NCBI GenBank assembly: GCA_902462015.1
Contig: CABPZV010000073.1
Location: 1 to 10,079, forward strand
Source: an uncultured Eubacteriales bacterium
Lineage (GTDB): Bacteria > Bacillota > Clostridia > Oscillospirales > CAG-272
Reading direction: 5' to 3'
Length of the DNA stretch: 10,079 nucleotides
Shown: piece by piece, positions 1-7,466 of the stretch
How the letters are laid out: every line of letters begins with the position of its first letter
Numbering within the stretch: position 1 is the first letter of the stretch
Position numbers and translations under genes: made by a program
The notes under the pieces: model-generated
What the model was told of the DNA's origin: nothing
Seen by the model: the letters and a program-made list of their open reading frames with translations, nothing else
Database searches by the model: none

Positions 1-1
1 T

Positions 2-469
2 CTTGGCAGATGTGATGTTATAGTAACGGATGACTTTACCGGAAATGTTTTTCTAAAGCTTACTGAAGGCCTCGGTGCTTTTCTTCTTTCTAAGCTTAAA
101 GAGTGTTTTTATGAAAATATTATAACCAAAGCATCTGCGCTTTTACTTCACGGAAGCTTGAAGAAGATGAAAAATTCATTCAGCGTATCTGAATACGGAG
201 GGGCTCCGCTTCTTGGTCTTTCAAAACCAGTTATTAAAGCGCATGGAAGCTCAGATGCACGCGCGTTTACAATGGCGATACGGCGTGCGGCTGATTTTGC
301 TGATACCGGCATTACGGTTGAGATTGCTAAATGGATTGAGGAAGATCGGCTCAGAAAAGAAAGTATTCAGGAAACAGAGACCGATTCTGTTACGGTAACC
401 GGAGAAACAGGAGAGTCGGTTGAAAAGGAAGCTTTGTTTTCATCAGTGACAGACACGACAAAAATCTAA
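2..469 (+). CDS. plsX: Phosphate acyltransferase PlsX, C-terminal part (5' end outside window)
   Basis: PlsX converts acyl-ACP and phosphate to acyl-phosphate, the donor that PlsY uses to acylate glycerol-3-phosphate; it acts at the inner face of the membrane. The frame is open from base 2 without a stop, giving about 155 residues, roughly the last 45% of a family that is usually about 330-340 residues. Visible family landmarks are DVIVTDDFTGNVFLK near the start, then SEYGGAPLLGLSKPVIKAHGSSDARAF, with conserved wording of the PlsX active-site half. The ATG at 158 is internal and not the true start. The last 40 codons (347-466) form a Glu/Thr/Ser-rich tail beyond the usual end of the family. 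It is the first gene of the run leading to rnc. Identification is by motif recognition; the missing 5' half cannot be judged. Confidence 0.95.
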   Translation, partial: LGRCDVIVTDDFTGNVFLKLTEGLGAFLLSKLKECFYENIITKASALLLHGSLKKMKNSFSVSEYGGAPLLGLSKPVIKAHGSSDARAFTMAIRRAADFADTGITVEIAKWIEEDRLRKESIQETETDSVTVTGETGESVEKEALFSSVTDTTKI

Positions 470-709
470 GCTTAACTTACAGTGTCGTCAATAGAGGAGA
501 TATGTTGATACAGCAGCGAAAAATGTCATAAAATAAACCGGAAAATTGAAGAATGGCAAATCTGAAAGAGTTTTTTCAGAGCGAAGTTTATGCATGTGGA
601 AGAAAACAGAGTTTTATAGTAACGCCGATTCAGCACAGATAAAGCCGGATAAATTTTTGAGTATTTACGAAAGGTATGGCAAAAAATTATGAAAGGATTA
701 GGAAAAAAT
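470..709 (+). other. Intergenic gap between plsX and rnc, no acpP
   Basis: This stretch is where many Clostridia carry acpP (acyl carrier protein). No reading frame here is long enough for an ACP of about 75 residues and no DSL phosphopantetheine site is visible. It holds a good purine-rich RBS-like stretch (AGAGGAGA, 493-500) leading only to a 9-codon frame at 502, a 29-codon frame at 553-642 with a weak ribosome site, and a small 7-bp hairpin at 561-580 (arms TCTGAAA and TTTCAGA, 6-nt loop) with no U-run after it. I see no convincing promoter or terminator. Confidence 0.6.
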
Positions 710-1414
710 ATGCCGGCGGATACTGCCGGACTTGAAAAGACAATAGGATACGTCTTTAAAAACAGGACGCTTCTTCACACTGCGCTTACACACTCTTCTT
801 ACTCAAATGAAAAACGTGCGCACGGGGATAGTGAAAGCTGCAATGAACGCCTTGAATTTTTAGGTGATTCGGTCCTGTCGCTTATTGTCAGCGACTATAT
901 TTTTTCAGCGTATCCGGATATGCCGGAGGGCGAGCTTTCCAAAGTCAGGGCAGGAACAATATGTGAAAAAGCTCTTGCGGAATTTGCAAGAAACATTAAG
1001 CTTGGTGATTATCTCTTTCTTGGACGGGGAGAGGAGCTTACAAACGGCAGAGAAAGACCATCAATTTTAGCAGACGCATTTGAAGCCTTGCTTGCTTCGG
1101 TTTATCTTGACGGTTCTATTGATGATGTAAAGCATTTTCTGCTTCCGTTTGTGAAAGAAGAGATAAGTAAGATACTTGCAAGTGGACATACTGCAGATTA
1201 TAAATCAATATTGCAGCAGATCGTTCAGCAGGAAAAGGGTGAACTGCTTGAATATATACCTGTGAGAGAGGCCGGACCGGCTCATAAACGTATATTTACA
1301 GTTGAAGCAAGGCTAAACAATAATGTAATTGGCGTAGGAACTGCCGGAAGCAAACGCGAGGCGGAACAGATTGCTGCGCGTGAGGCACTTTCTTTGTTTG
1401 GGAATAATACTTAA
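710..1414 (+). CDS. rnc: Ribonuclease III
   Basis: RNase III cuts double-stranded RNA, notably 16S/23S rRNA precursors and structured mRNAs and, in Firmicutes, scRNA (the SRP RNA partner of FtsY). Counting from the longer start at 689, the catalytic RNase III domain carries the signature ERLEFLGDSVLSLIV at residues 53-67 and the second metal-binding cluster DAFEALLASVYLDG at 129-142 (D129, E132). A dsRNA-binding domain follows at about 169-238 (DYKSILQQIVQ to the closing AGSKREAEQIAAREAL). The length of 234 residues is normal. I chose ATG 710 because AGGA sits 6 nt upstream (700-703) and it leaves the usual short leader before the first helix. ATG 689 in the same frame is the alternative (241 residues), with GAAAGG 14 nt upstream. 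The start is uncertain; the function is not. Confidence 0.96.
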   Translation: MPADTAGLEKTIGYVFKNRTLLHTALTHSSYSNEKRAHGDSESCNERLEFLGDSVLSLIVSDYIFSAYPDMPEGELSKVRAGTICEKALAEFARNIKLGDYLFLGRGEELTNGRERPSILADAFEALLASVYLDGSIDDVKHFLLPFVKEEISKILASGHTADYKSILQQIVQQEKGELLEYIPVREAGPAHKRIFTVEARLNNNVIGVGTAGSKREAEQIAAREALSLFGNNT

Positions 1415-1562
1415 AACAAAGCAGATTTGTTATAAGCAACTGATCTTTGATGTCGGGACAAATATTCGTTGGAATGCGACCTGGCAGGCGGAGAGACCGG
1501 CATTTCATGGGAGATGAAACTGGCCAAGACACCAAGTATGTACAAAAGGCATGGTTATATAA
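1415..1562 (+). other. Intergenic gap with two small stem-loops
   Basis: Directly after the rnc stop is a weak AT-rich hairpin (AACAAA/TTTGTT, 1415-1431) without a following U-run, so not a terminator. Further on, 1499-1525 can form an interrupted stem: GGC/GCC outside an internal loop, then TTTCAT/ATGAAA closing the 5-nt loop GGGAG. No known riboswitch family is recognised and no promoter is clear. Confidence 0.4.
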
Positions 1563-2603
1563 ATGAAGCATATAAATATTCCCGTTTTTATACCTCATCT
1601 CGGATGTCCTCATACCTGCATATTCTGCAATCAGAGAAAGATATCCGGTGTAAAGGATTTTAATATTGAGGATGTTAAATTAAATATAGATAAGGTACTT
1701 GACGGACTCCGCGGACGGGAGTATGAATATTATACCGAGATTGCTTTTTTTGGAGGAAGTTTCACCGGGATTCCGAGAGATGAAATGATTGAACTTCTTG
1801 AGCTTGTTCAGCCCTACCTTCTTGACGGACGTGTGAATTCTCTGCGCTGTTCTACCAGGCCGGATTATATTGATGCAGAAATAATTGAAATATTAAAAAA
1901 GTATGGTATGGCCACTGTAGAACTTGGAATTCAGAGTATGGCAGACAAAGTACTGAGGCTCTGTAACCGGGGACATACGGCTGCACAGTCGGAGGCCGCA
2001 TGTAAGCTTATTAAGGAGAGCGGAATAAACCTCGTTGGACAGATGATGACAGGTCTTCCGGGGTCGGAGCCGAGTGACGAGCGGTATACTGCAATGAGGC
2101 TTTGCATGGCGCATGCAGACGCGGTGCGTATCTATCCGACCATGGTTTTTGCTCAGACAGAGCTTGAAAAAATGATGCGAGACGGTAGGTATGTTCCTCC
2201 GGATGAAGAGGATACTGTAGAGCGTGTGGCTGACTTAATAGAATTATTTGACGCTAATTCCGTTCCGATAATTCGAATCGGCCTGTGCGCTGGCACTGAG
2301 CTTGAAACTGATGCAGGTATAGTTGCAGGAGGCTATGAGCCGGCCATTGGGGATATGGCAGCTAGTCGCGTTATATTACGGCGGATTATGTCGCAGCTTA
2401 TCCCGATGCTTGAGGGAATGGACAGGCCGGACGGACTTGTAATTCGTGTTCAATGTGCTGTGAAAATGACATCTGCTGTCATCGGACACCGCAGGTCGAA
2501 CAGGGAGCATTTAAAAAAACTGTGTGGAGTGACACGTCTTATTGTTTTGGAAAATCCTGAGATATCTAAATATGATGTTAAAGTTGACATTATAACTAAA
2601 TGA
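1563..2603 (+). CDS. Elp3-like radical SAM protein, no acetyltransferase domain
   Basis: A 346-residue member of the radical SAM superfamily, closest in wording to the Elp3-type (COG1243-like) proteins. The [4Fe-4S]/SAM motif is CPHTCIFC with cysteines 15, 19 and 22 (CxxxCxxC). Supporting core motifs are FFGGSFTG (62-69, the GGE-equivalent that holds the SAM amino group), STRPD (97-101) and VELGIQS (119-125). The C-terminal third, with ELETDAGIVAGGYEPAIGD, matches the C-terminal domain that follows the barrel in Elp3-like proteins. True Elp3 also has a GNAT acetyltransferase domain of about 150 residues; the protein ends before one could fit. The substrate is therefore not known, though tRNA modification is a reasonable guess from the family. 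The start is bounded by a stop codon immediately upstream (1560-1562); the ribosome site AAAAGG (1544-1549) is 13 nt away, so translation initiation may be weak. A gene of this type is often seen between rnc and smc in Firmicutes. Confidence 0.88.
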   Translation: MKHINIPVFIPHLGCPHTCIFCNQRKISGVKDFNIEDVKLNIDKVLDGLRGREYEYYTEIAFFGGSFTGIPRDEMIELLELVQPYLLDGRVNSLRCSTRPDYIDAEIIEILKKYGMATVELGIQSMADKVLRLCNRGHTAAQSEAACKLIKESGINLVGQMMTGLPGSEPSDERYTAMRLCMAHADAVRIYPTMVFAQTELEKMMRDGRYVPPDEEDTVERVADLIELFDANSVPIIRIGLCAGTELETDAGIVAGGYEPAIGDMAASRVILRRIMSQLIPMLEGMDRPDGLVIRVQCAVKMTSAVIGHRRSNREHLKKLCGVTRLIVLENPEISKYDVKVDIITK

Positions 2604-2676
2604 ATATATCACCGTATTTTGGGTGTTTGACCTGCGGACGTTAGTCTCTGCAGAATGTGGGATTCATCTGCTTTTT

Positions 2677-2699
2677 TCAGCGGTGGTTTCTACCGCTGA
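2677..2699 (+). repeat. Inverted repeat / stem-loop upstream of smc
   Basis: Perfect 8-bp arms TCAGCGGT and ACCGCTGA enclose a 7-nt loop (GGTTTCT). On the plus strand no T-run follows, so it is not a standard intrinsic terminator. The T-run lies before the stem (2672-2677), which on the minus strand would read as A's, so it is not a minus-strand terminator either. It sits 74 nt after the radical SAM stop and about 110 nt before smc, so it could be an operator, a processing hairpin or an mRNA stabiliser. Confidence 0.6.
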
Positions 2700-2794
2700 T
2701 ATGCTTTATGTTGGTGCATTTTTCCTCATTAAAATTAAAAGTTATTTGAATGTATTGTATTGAGTTTTTTGGTTTACCAGTTAATAATTAAAAT

Positions 2795-2800
2795 GGATGG
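2795..2800 (+). promoter_or_regulatory. Ribosome binding site that sets the smc start
   Basis: GGATGG lies 9 nt before TTG 2810. The other in-frame TTG at 2801 directly abuts this site and could not be used from it. This is the main reason for placing the SMC start at 2810. Confidence 0.6.
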
Positions 2801-2809
2801 TTGAATATT

Positions 2810-5800
2810 TTGAAGTTAAAGTCATTGGAGCTTCAGGGTTTTAAATCTTTTCCGGATCGAACCGTACTGAACTTTAATTCCGGTGCTACAATTGTGGTAG
2901 GACCAAACGGAAGCGGAAAATCGAATATATCGGATGCGATCAGGTGGGTTCTTGGCGAAACGTCAGCTAAGGGAGTACGCGGAAGTAAAATGGAGGACGT
3001 TATATTCTCCGGTTCAAATTCTCGCAGAGCCATGTCGGCGGCCGAGGTCTCTCTGGTTCTTGACAACAGCGATGAATCGGGAAGAATTCCAGATTGTGGA
3101 GATGAAATAGTGGTAACCAGACGATGCCTCCGCGGCGGTGAGAGTGAGTATCTTATTGATAGGAAACCTGCACGTCTGAAGGATATTACAGAGCTGTTTA
3201 TGAATACGGGGGTGGGAAGATCCGGATACTCCATTATCGGTCAGGGGAAAATTTCTGAGATTGTGTCTCAGAAAAGCGAAGACCGCCGAACTATATTTGA
3301 GGAGGCAGCCGGCATTTCAAAATATAGGTTCCGTAAAAATGAAGCGGAACGTAAAATGAATACTGTAACCGAAAATATGACACGTGCCGGAGATATCCTG
3401 AGAGAGCTTGAAGCCCGTGTAGCGCCTCTTGAAAAAGCGGCGGAAAAGGCAAAACGGTATCTGCAGCTTTATGAGGAGAAGAAGCGCCTTGACGTGTCTC
3501 TTTGGCTTTTTGACGTTGATACGATACGCCAAAAAGTAAGAGAACTCTCTGATTCCGCTGCGGTTGCCAAGCGTGTTCTGGATGAAGCTGACGGGGAGCT
3601 GTCTGCTCTTGAAGCGAAAAATGAAAGACTTTATAATGAATCTCAGGCAAATAAAATAAAAGCTGAATCTGCTCAGAAAGAGATACGTGAAAACAGTGAG
3701 GAAACTATTGAGCTGGAGGGCAGCATTCGCGTCATAAATACCGAAATTGAACACCAGAAGCAAAAACGAAGTGAAGCTGAGATGGATCACTCAATTCATG
3801 CTTCTGCATATGAGGAATCAGTAAAGAATTCGGAGGAACTTAAAACTCAGCTTGCAGAGCTTAAGAGACAGCTTGCAGAGTTTCGTGCTGAGTATGAACG
3901 GCGTCTTGCGGATACAGATAAGCTGAAACAAAAACGAACCAGCCTTGAAGAATTCATGGCCGGCAGAGATGATTTCATTCGTGAAATTCGTGAGCGTCTT
4001 GTTTCGGACAAATTAAAACTATCAGAAATATCAGGATTCAGTGATAGCTCTATAGGACGAAAAGAGGAGCTTAATGCGACGCTTGCGGAGCTTAGAGAAA
4101 GAAATGAGCTGCTGCAAAAAAGATATGATAAGGCTGAAGAAACAATTTCCGATTATTCCGGACGCTTGGAGGCTATAAAAGATAAATGTGTCCGGCTTAA
4201 AGCTGAAAATGAAAATAAAGCGGCAGAGATTGAACGTCTGCGTGATGACCAGGGCAGACTGGTTAGCGATTATACGTCAAAAAAGCAGCGTGCCGACACT
4301 CTCCGACGTATGGAAGAACATTTTGAGGGATATAGTAACAGTGTAAGGTTTGTAATGGATAATTCTGAGAGGGGAAAGCTTTCTGGAATTTTTGGACCTG
4401 TTTCGAGGATGATTGATGTTCCGACAAAATACAGCGTGGCTGTCGAGACTGCGCTTGGATCAAATGTTCAGAATATTATTGTGGAAAATGAAAATGCCGC
4501 TAAGGAGGCGATATCGCTTCTAAAAAAGAACGGCGCAGGCCGTGCGACGTTTTACCCGGTTTCATCAGTAAAAGCACAGCCGCTGAATATTGACATACAT
4601 CAGCTTGAAGCTCACCGCGGTTATATAGGAATCGCTTCAGAGCTTATACAGTGTGACAGCCGGTGTGTAAATGTTATTGGCTATATGCTTGGTAGGACAG
4701 CGGTATTTGATAATTTGTCAAATGCAACCGAATGTGCGCGTTCTATGGGGTATCGCGTCAGAATTGTAACGCTTGACGGACAGCTGATAAATACAGGAGG
4801 TTCTTTTACGGGAGGAAGTACAAAGCGTGATTCCGGAATGCTAACAAGAGCGCAGGAGATTGCAAGATTTGAGAGTGAAGCGGTAAGAATCGGGATTGAG
4901 CTTACTGCAAATCGCGAGGAAATCGCGGCTTTGCAGGAAGAAATGGACAGGACAGCCAGCGAGCTTGAAGAAAATGAGCAGAATCTTAATGTTTTAAATA
5001 CGATGCTCGGAGCGGAAAAATCACAGCAGTTGGTAATTCAGTCTCAGTTGGACGGAGATAAGGAGCTTTACAGTAAAACTCTTGAGACACTTAATGAGCT
5101 TCAGATTAGAGACGAACGTGACGCGGAGGAGAAGCTTCAGCTTGAAGAGCAGATTGAAAAACTGTCTGCTGAACTTTCAGAAACCGAGAAATATCGAGCA
5201 GAACTTGAAAAACAGCATAATGAATGTAACAAAGATATCTCTGACAGTATAGAACATTCAAATTCACAGCTTATAAAAATTACACAGGTCGAAAAGGAAA
5301 TCGAAGTTAAGGAAAACAGTATTGAAATAAGCGACAATTCCGGAAAATCATTGTTTGAGGCGGCAGAGCGGGATTTGGAAAATATAAAATCCGCAGACGA
5401 AGCGTGCAGAATGTATGCAGACAGACTTTCCGGGGCGTCAAACCGGATAGAAGAGCTAAAAAAGGAAGCCGAGAGACTCAGATGCGAGCACGATGCTCTT
5501 ATAAACGAAGGAATTGCTGGAGACGCCGCGCTCTCAAAGCTGCGGGATCAGGTAAAGGAAGAATCACACAGACGTGAAAATCTTTTCAGGGCATATACCG
5601 AGCTTGACTCAAAGCTTGAACAGACAAAATCGGAACAGGATAAACTTTCTTCAAAGCTATGGGATGAGTACGAGCTTACATATGCTACCGCGGCGGCTTT
5701 GGACTATCCTCCTGTAACTGGTGAAACGAGGGCAAGAACCAGCTCTGCTTCTGCCGATCTGAAAAATAAGATACGGGCGCTTGGTTCTGTCAGCTTAGAT

Positions 5801-6406
5801 TCAATTGACGAATATAAGGAAGTAAGTGAGCGCGCAGAATTTATGCGTCAGCAGTATGATGATTTGTGTATTTCTAAATCTGATTTAGAAAAGATAATTG
5901 GCGGTCTTGAAACAGATATGAAAAAGAGGTTTCTTGACGTTATGGCTGAACTTGACGCGAATTTTAAGGCGACCTTCCGTGAGCTTTTCGGTGGCGGTAC
6001 TGCTGAGCTTAGACTCACTGACCCAGATGAGCCGCTTACAAGCGGGATCGAGATAAATGTTGCCCCTCCAGGGAAAATTGTCAAGAGTATGTCGCTGCTC
6101 TCCGGCGGAGAGCAGTCGTTTGTGGCTATCGCACTTTTCTTTGCAATTTTAAATGTCAATCCTACTCCTTTTGCAGTCCTCGATGAGATTGAGGCTGCGC
6201 TTGACGATGTAAATGTTGCAAGGTTTGCCGATTATATTAAGCGGTATTCGGAGGATACGCAGTTTGTTGTGATTACGCACAGGCGAGGTACAATGGAGAT
6301 TGCAGACACACTTTATGGCGTGACCATGCCTGAGCGCGGAATTTCGCGGGTTCTTACACTGAATATTATCGATGCTGAAAGCAGGCTTGGAGTAAAGATA
6401 AACTGA
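2810..6406 (+). CDS. smc: Chromosome segregation protein SMC
   Basis: SMC is the ATPase of the bacterial condensin SMC-ScpAB, which loads at origins via ParB and extrudes DNA loops to organise and separate chromosomes. The protein of about 1198 residues (B. subtilis SMC is 1186) shows the full architecture: an N-terminal head with Walker A GPNGSGKS at 31-38; a first coiled coil from about 165 to 500; a hinge at about 505-670 ending in the conserved GGSFTGGS (663-670); a return coiled coil with Glu/Lys heptads to about 1000; and a C-terminal head with signature LSGGEQ (1097-1102), Walker B ending in D1125-E1126 (AVLDEIEAALDD) and the ITHRRGTME switch region. All ATPase residues are intact. The start at TTG 2810 gives MKLKSLELQGFKSF, matching the family N-terminus, and is spaced correctly from its ribosome site; TTG 2801 would add three residues. 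scpA and scpB are not in the window. ftsY follows, as in many Firmicutes. Confidence 0.98.
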   Translation: MKLKSLELQGFKSFPDRTVLNFNSGATIVVGPNGSGKSNISDAIRWVLGETSAKGVRGSKMEDVIFSGSNSRRAMSAAEVSLVLDNSDESGRIPDCGDEIVVTRRCLRGGESEYLIDRKPARLKDITELFMNTGVGRSGYSIIGQGKISEIVSQKSEDRRTIFEEAAGISKYRFRKNEAERKMNTVTENMTRAGDILRELEARVAPLEKAAEKAKRYLQLYEEKKRLDVSLWLFDVDTIRQKVRELSDSAAVAKRVLDEADGELSALEAKNERLYNESQANKIKAESAQKEIRENSEETIELEGSIRVINTEIEHQKQKRSEAEMDHSIHASAYEESVKNSEELKTQLAELKRQLAEFRAEYERRLADTDKLKQKRTSLEEFMAGRDDFIREIRERLVSDKLKLSEISGFSDSSIGRKEELNATLAELRERNELLQKRYDKAEETISDYSGRLEAIKDKCVRLKAENENKAAEIERLRDDQGRLVSDYTSKKQRADTLRRMEEHFEGYSNSVRFVMDNSERGKLSGIFGPVSRMIDVPTKYSVAVETALGSNVQNIIVENENAAKEAISLLKKNGAGRATFYPVSSVKAQPLNIDIHQLEAHRGYIGIASELIQCDSRCVNVIGYMLGRTAVFDNLSNATECARSMGYRVRIVTLDGQLINTGGSFTGGSTKRDSGMLTRAQEIARFESEAVRIGIELTANREEIAALQEEMDRTASELEENEQNLNVLNTMLGAEKSQQLVIQSQLDGDKELYSKTLETLNELQIRDERDAEEKLQLEEQIEKLSAELSETEKYRAELEKQHNECNKDISDSIEHSNSQLIKITQVEKEIEVKENSIEISDNSGKSLFEAAERDLENIKSADEACRMYADRLSGASNRIEELKKEAERLRCEHDALINEGIAGDAALSKLRDQVKEESHRRENLFRAYTELDSKLEQTKSEQDKLSSKLWDEYELTYATAAALDYPPVTGETRARTSSASADLKNKIRALGSVSLDSIDEYKEVSERAEFMRQQYDDLCISKSDLEKIIGGLETDMKKRFLDVMAELDANFKATFRELFGGGTAELRLTDPDEPLTSGIEINVAPPGKIVKSMSLLSGGEQSFVAIALFFAILNVNPTPFAVLDEIEAALDDVNVARFADYIKRYSEDTQFVVITHRRGTMEIADTLYGVTMPERGISRVLTLNIIDAESRLGVKIN

Positions 6407-6454
6407 CCTTTATTTTATTGTTTTGTTTGGACTTCGCGGCGTTATAAAGGATTA

Positions 6455-6499
6455 GCGTGAAAATGGAGAAAAACTTGCTCCAAATATATTTTTTCACGC
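6455..6499 (+). promoter_or_regulatory. Nested stem-loop in the ftsY leader
   Basis: A perfect 9-bp outer stem (GCGTGAAAA 6455-6463 with TTTTCACGC 6491-6499) encloses a 5-bp inner stem (TGGAG 6464-6468 with CTCCA 6478-6482) with a 9-nt loop. The two stems are contiguous on the 5' side, with an 8-nt bulge on the 3' side. It ends 9 nt before the ftsY Shine-Dalgarno. A -10-like TATAAA lies at 6443-6448 with no good -35, which would put a transcript start at about the foot of the hairpin. There is no U-run after the stem, so it is not a typical terminator. It could stabilise the mRNA or modulate ftsY translation. The role is inferred; the structure is visible. Confidence 0.6.
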
Positions 6500-6508
6500 C
6501 GGAAAGGC

Positions 6509-6513
6509 AGAGG
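6509..6513 (+). promoter_or_regulatory. Ribosome binding site that sets the ftsY start
   Basis: AGAGG lies 11 nt before ATG 6525. The longer in-frame candidate GTG 6513 shares its first base with this site and has no other ribosome site, so it is unlikely. Confidence 0.65.
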
Positions 6514-6524
6514 TGTTAATTTAT

Positions 6525-7430
6525 ATGTCTTTTTTTGACAGACTTAAGCAGGGATTGACTAAGACAAAAGAGGGTATTTTTAAACAGGTTGATAATCTGT
6601 TTAAGTCTTTTGTCCGTGTAGATGAGGAAATGCTCGAAGAGCTTGAAGAGCTTTTAATAATGGCAGATGTCGGAGTGGGGCCGACTGAAAAAATTATAGA
6701 TGCGTTGAGAGAAAAAATTAAAGATGAACGGATTTCCGATTCTGAGCAGGCCAAGGCCGCACTTTGCGAAATTCTGAAAACCGAGATCGGAGAAGGCGAG
6801 TCTCTGCGTATCGGAACTACTCCGTCCGTTATACTTGTCATCGGCGTAAACGGAGTGGGAAAAACAACATCGATTGCAAAAATTGCCGCAAATCTTAAAC
6901 GGGGCGGTAAAAAAGTACTTCTGGCTGCAGCAGATACATTCAGAGCTGCTGCGATTGATCAGCTCCAGATATGGGCTGACAGAGTCGGAGTAGATCTCAT
7001 TAAACATACAGAGGGATCTGATCCTGCGGCGGTGGTCTTTGACGCTGCAGCAGCAGCAAAAAAGAGAAATACGGATGTTCTCATTATCGATACGGCGGGA
7101 CGACTTCACAATAAGAAAAATCTGATGAATGAGCTTGCAAAAATCGACCGCGTCATTGAAAGGGAACTTCCCGGAACAGATCGCGAGACGCTTCTTGTCA
7201 TTGATGCGACTACCGGGCAGAATGCGATAAGTCAGGCTAAAGAATTTAAAAACGCCGCAGATATTACCGGCTTGATCCTTACTAAGCTGGATGGTACGGC
7301 AAAGGGCGGAATTGTATTTTCAATTAAAGAGGAGCTTGACATTCCTGTAAAATATATCTGTGTGGGCGAACAGGTTGAAGATCTTGAGGAGTTTAATGCC
7401 GATGATTTTGTAAGGGCGCTTTTTGACTGA
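6525..7430 (+). CDS. ftsY: Signal recognition particle receptor FtsY
   Basis: FtsY is the membrane-associated SRP receptor GTPase; it pairs with Ffh bound to signal sequences and hands ribosomes to the SecYEG translocon. The 301-residue protein has a four-helix N domain (about 1-85) followed by the G domain: Walker A GVNGVGKTT at 107-115 (K113), the insertion-box region ADTFRAAAIDQLQ, DTAGR at 189-193, and TKLDGTAKGG from 253. It closes with the FtsY-typical GEQVEDLEEFNADDFVRALF. The long acidic A domain of E. coli FtsY is absent, as is normal in Firmicutes. ATG 6525 gives MSFFDRLKQGLTKTK, matching family starts. It lies 118 nt downstream of smc, with a structured leader between them. Ffh itself is not in the window. 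Confidence 0.97.
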   Translation: MSFFDRLKQGLTKTKEGIFKQVDNLFKSFVRVDEEMLEELEELLIMADVGVGPTEKIIDALREKIKDERISDSEQAKAALCEILKTEIGEGESLRIGTTPSVILVIGVNGVGKTTSIAKIAANLKRGGKKVLLAAADTFRAAAIDQLQIWADRVGVDLIKHTEGSDPAAVVFDAAAAAKKRNTDVLIIDTAGRLHNKKNLMNELAKIDRVIERELPGTDRETLLVIDATTGQNAISQAKEFKNAADITGLILTKLDGTAKGGIVFSIKEELDIPVKYICVGEQVEDLEEFNADDFVRALFD

Positions 7431-7449
7431 TAAACCGATAAGGCGAGTT

Positions 7450-7458
7450 GAGGAAAGG
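7450..7458 (+). promoter_or_regulatory. Ribosome binding site before rdgB
   Basis: GAGGAAAGG. Its AAAGG half is 8 nt from TTG 7467, an ideal spacing. GTG 7458 overlaps the last base, and even the GAGG half would be only 4 nt from it. This favours the TTG start. Confidence 0.55.
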
Positions 7459-7466
7459 TGATTATT

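Larger units (their letters stand above)
2604..2809 (+). other. Intergenic gap before smc
   Basis: The second-longest gap in the window. It contains one perfect stem-loop (2677-2699, listed separately), then an AT-rich stretch from about 2720 to 2795. A possible promoter with TTGAGT (2760-2765), 17 nt, AATAAT (2783-2788) would start RNA almost on top of the smc ribosome site, so I do not call it. No reading frame of note is present. Confidence 0.5.

Noticed and set aside
553..642. A 29-codon frame between plsX and rnc (begins MANLKEFF)
   Set aside because: Weak ribosome site, no family resemblance, overlaps a small hairpin; not enough to call a gene.
1415..1431. Hairpin directly after the rnc stop
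   Set aside because: Only one G-C pair and no T-run after it; not a credible terminator.
1469..1663. A 64-codon plus-strand frame overlapping the radical SAM start
   Set aside because: Overlaps the real gene by about 100 nt in another frame and has no recognisable protein pattern.
2760..2788. Promoter-like TTGAGT, 17 nt, AATAAT before smc
   Set aside because: The predicted RNA start (about 2795) would fall on the ribosome site, leaving too short a leader; AT-rich DNA gives such matches easily.
3848..3880. A 12-nt exact direct repeat (CAGCTTGCAGAG) at 21-nt offset inside smc
   Set aside because: Encodes QLAE twice at a heptad interval, which is normal for a coiled coil.
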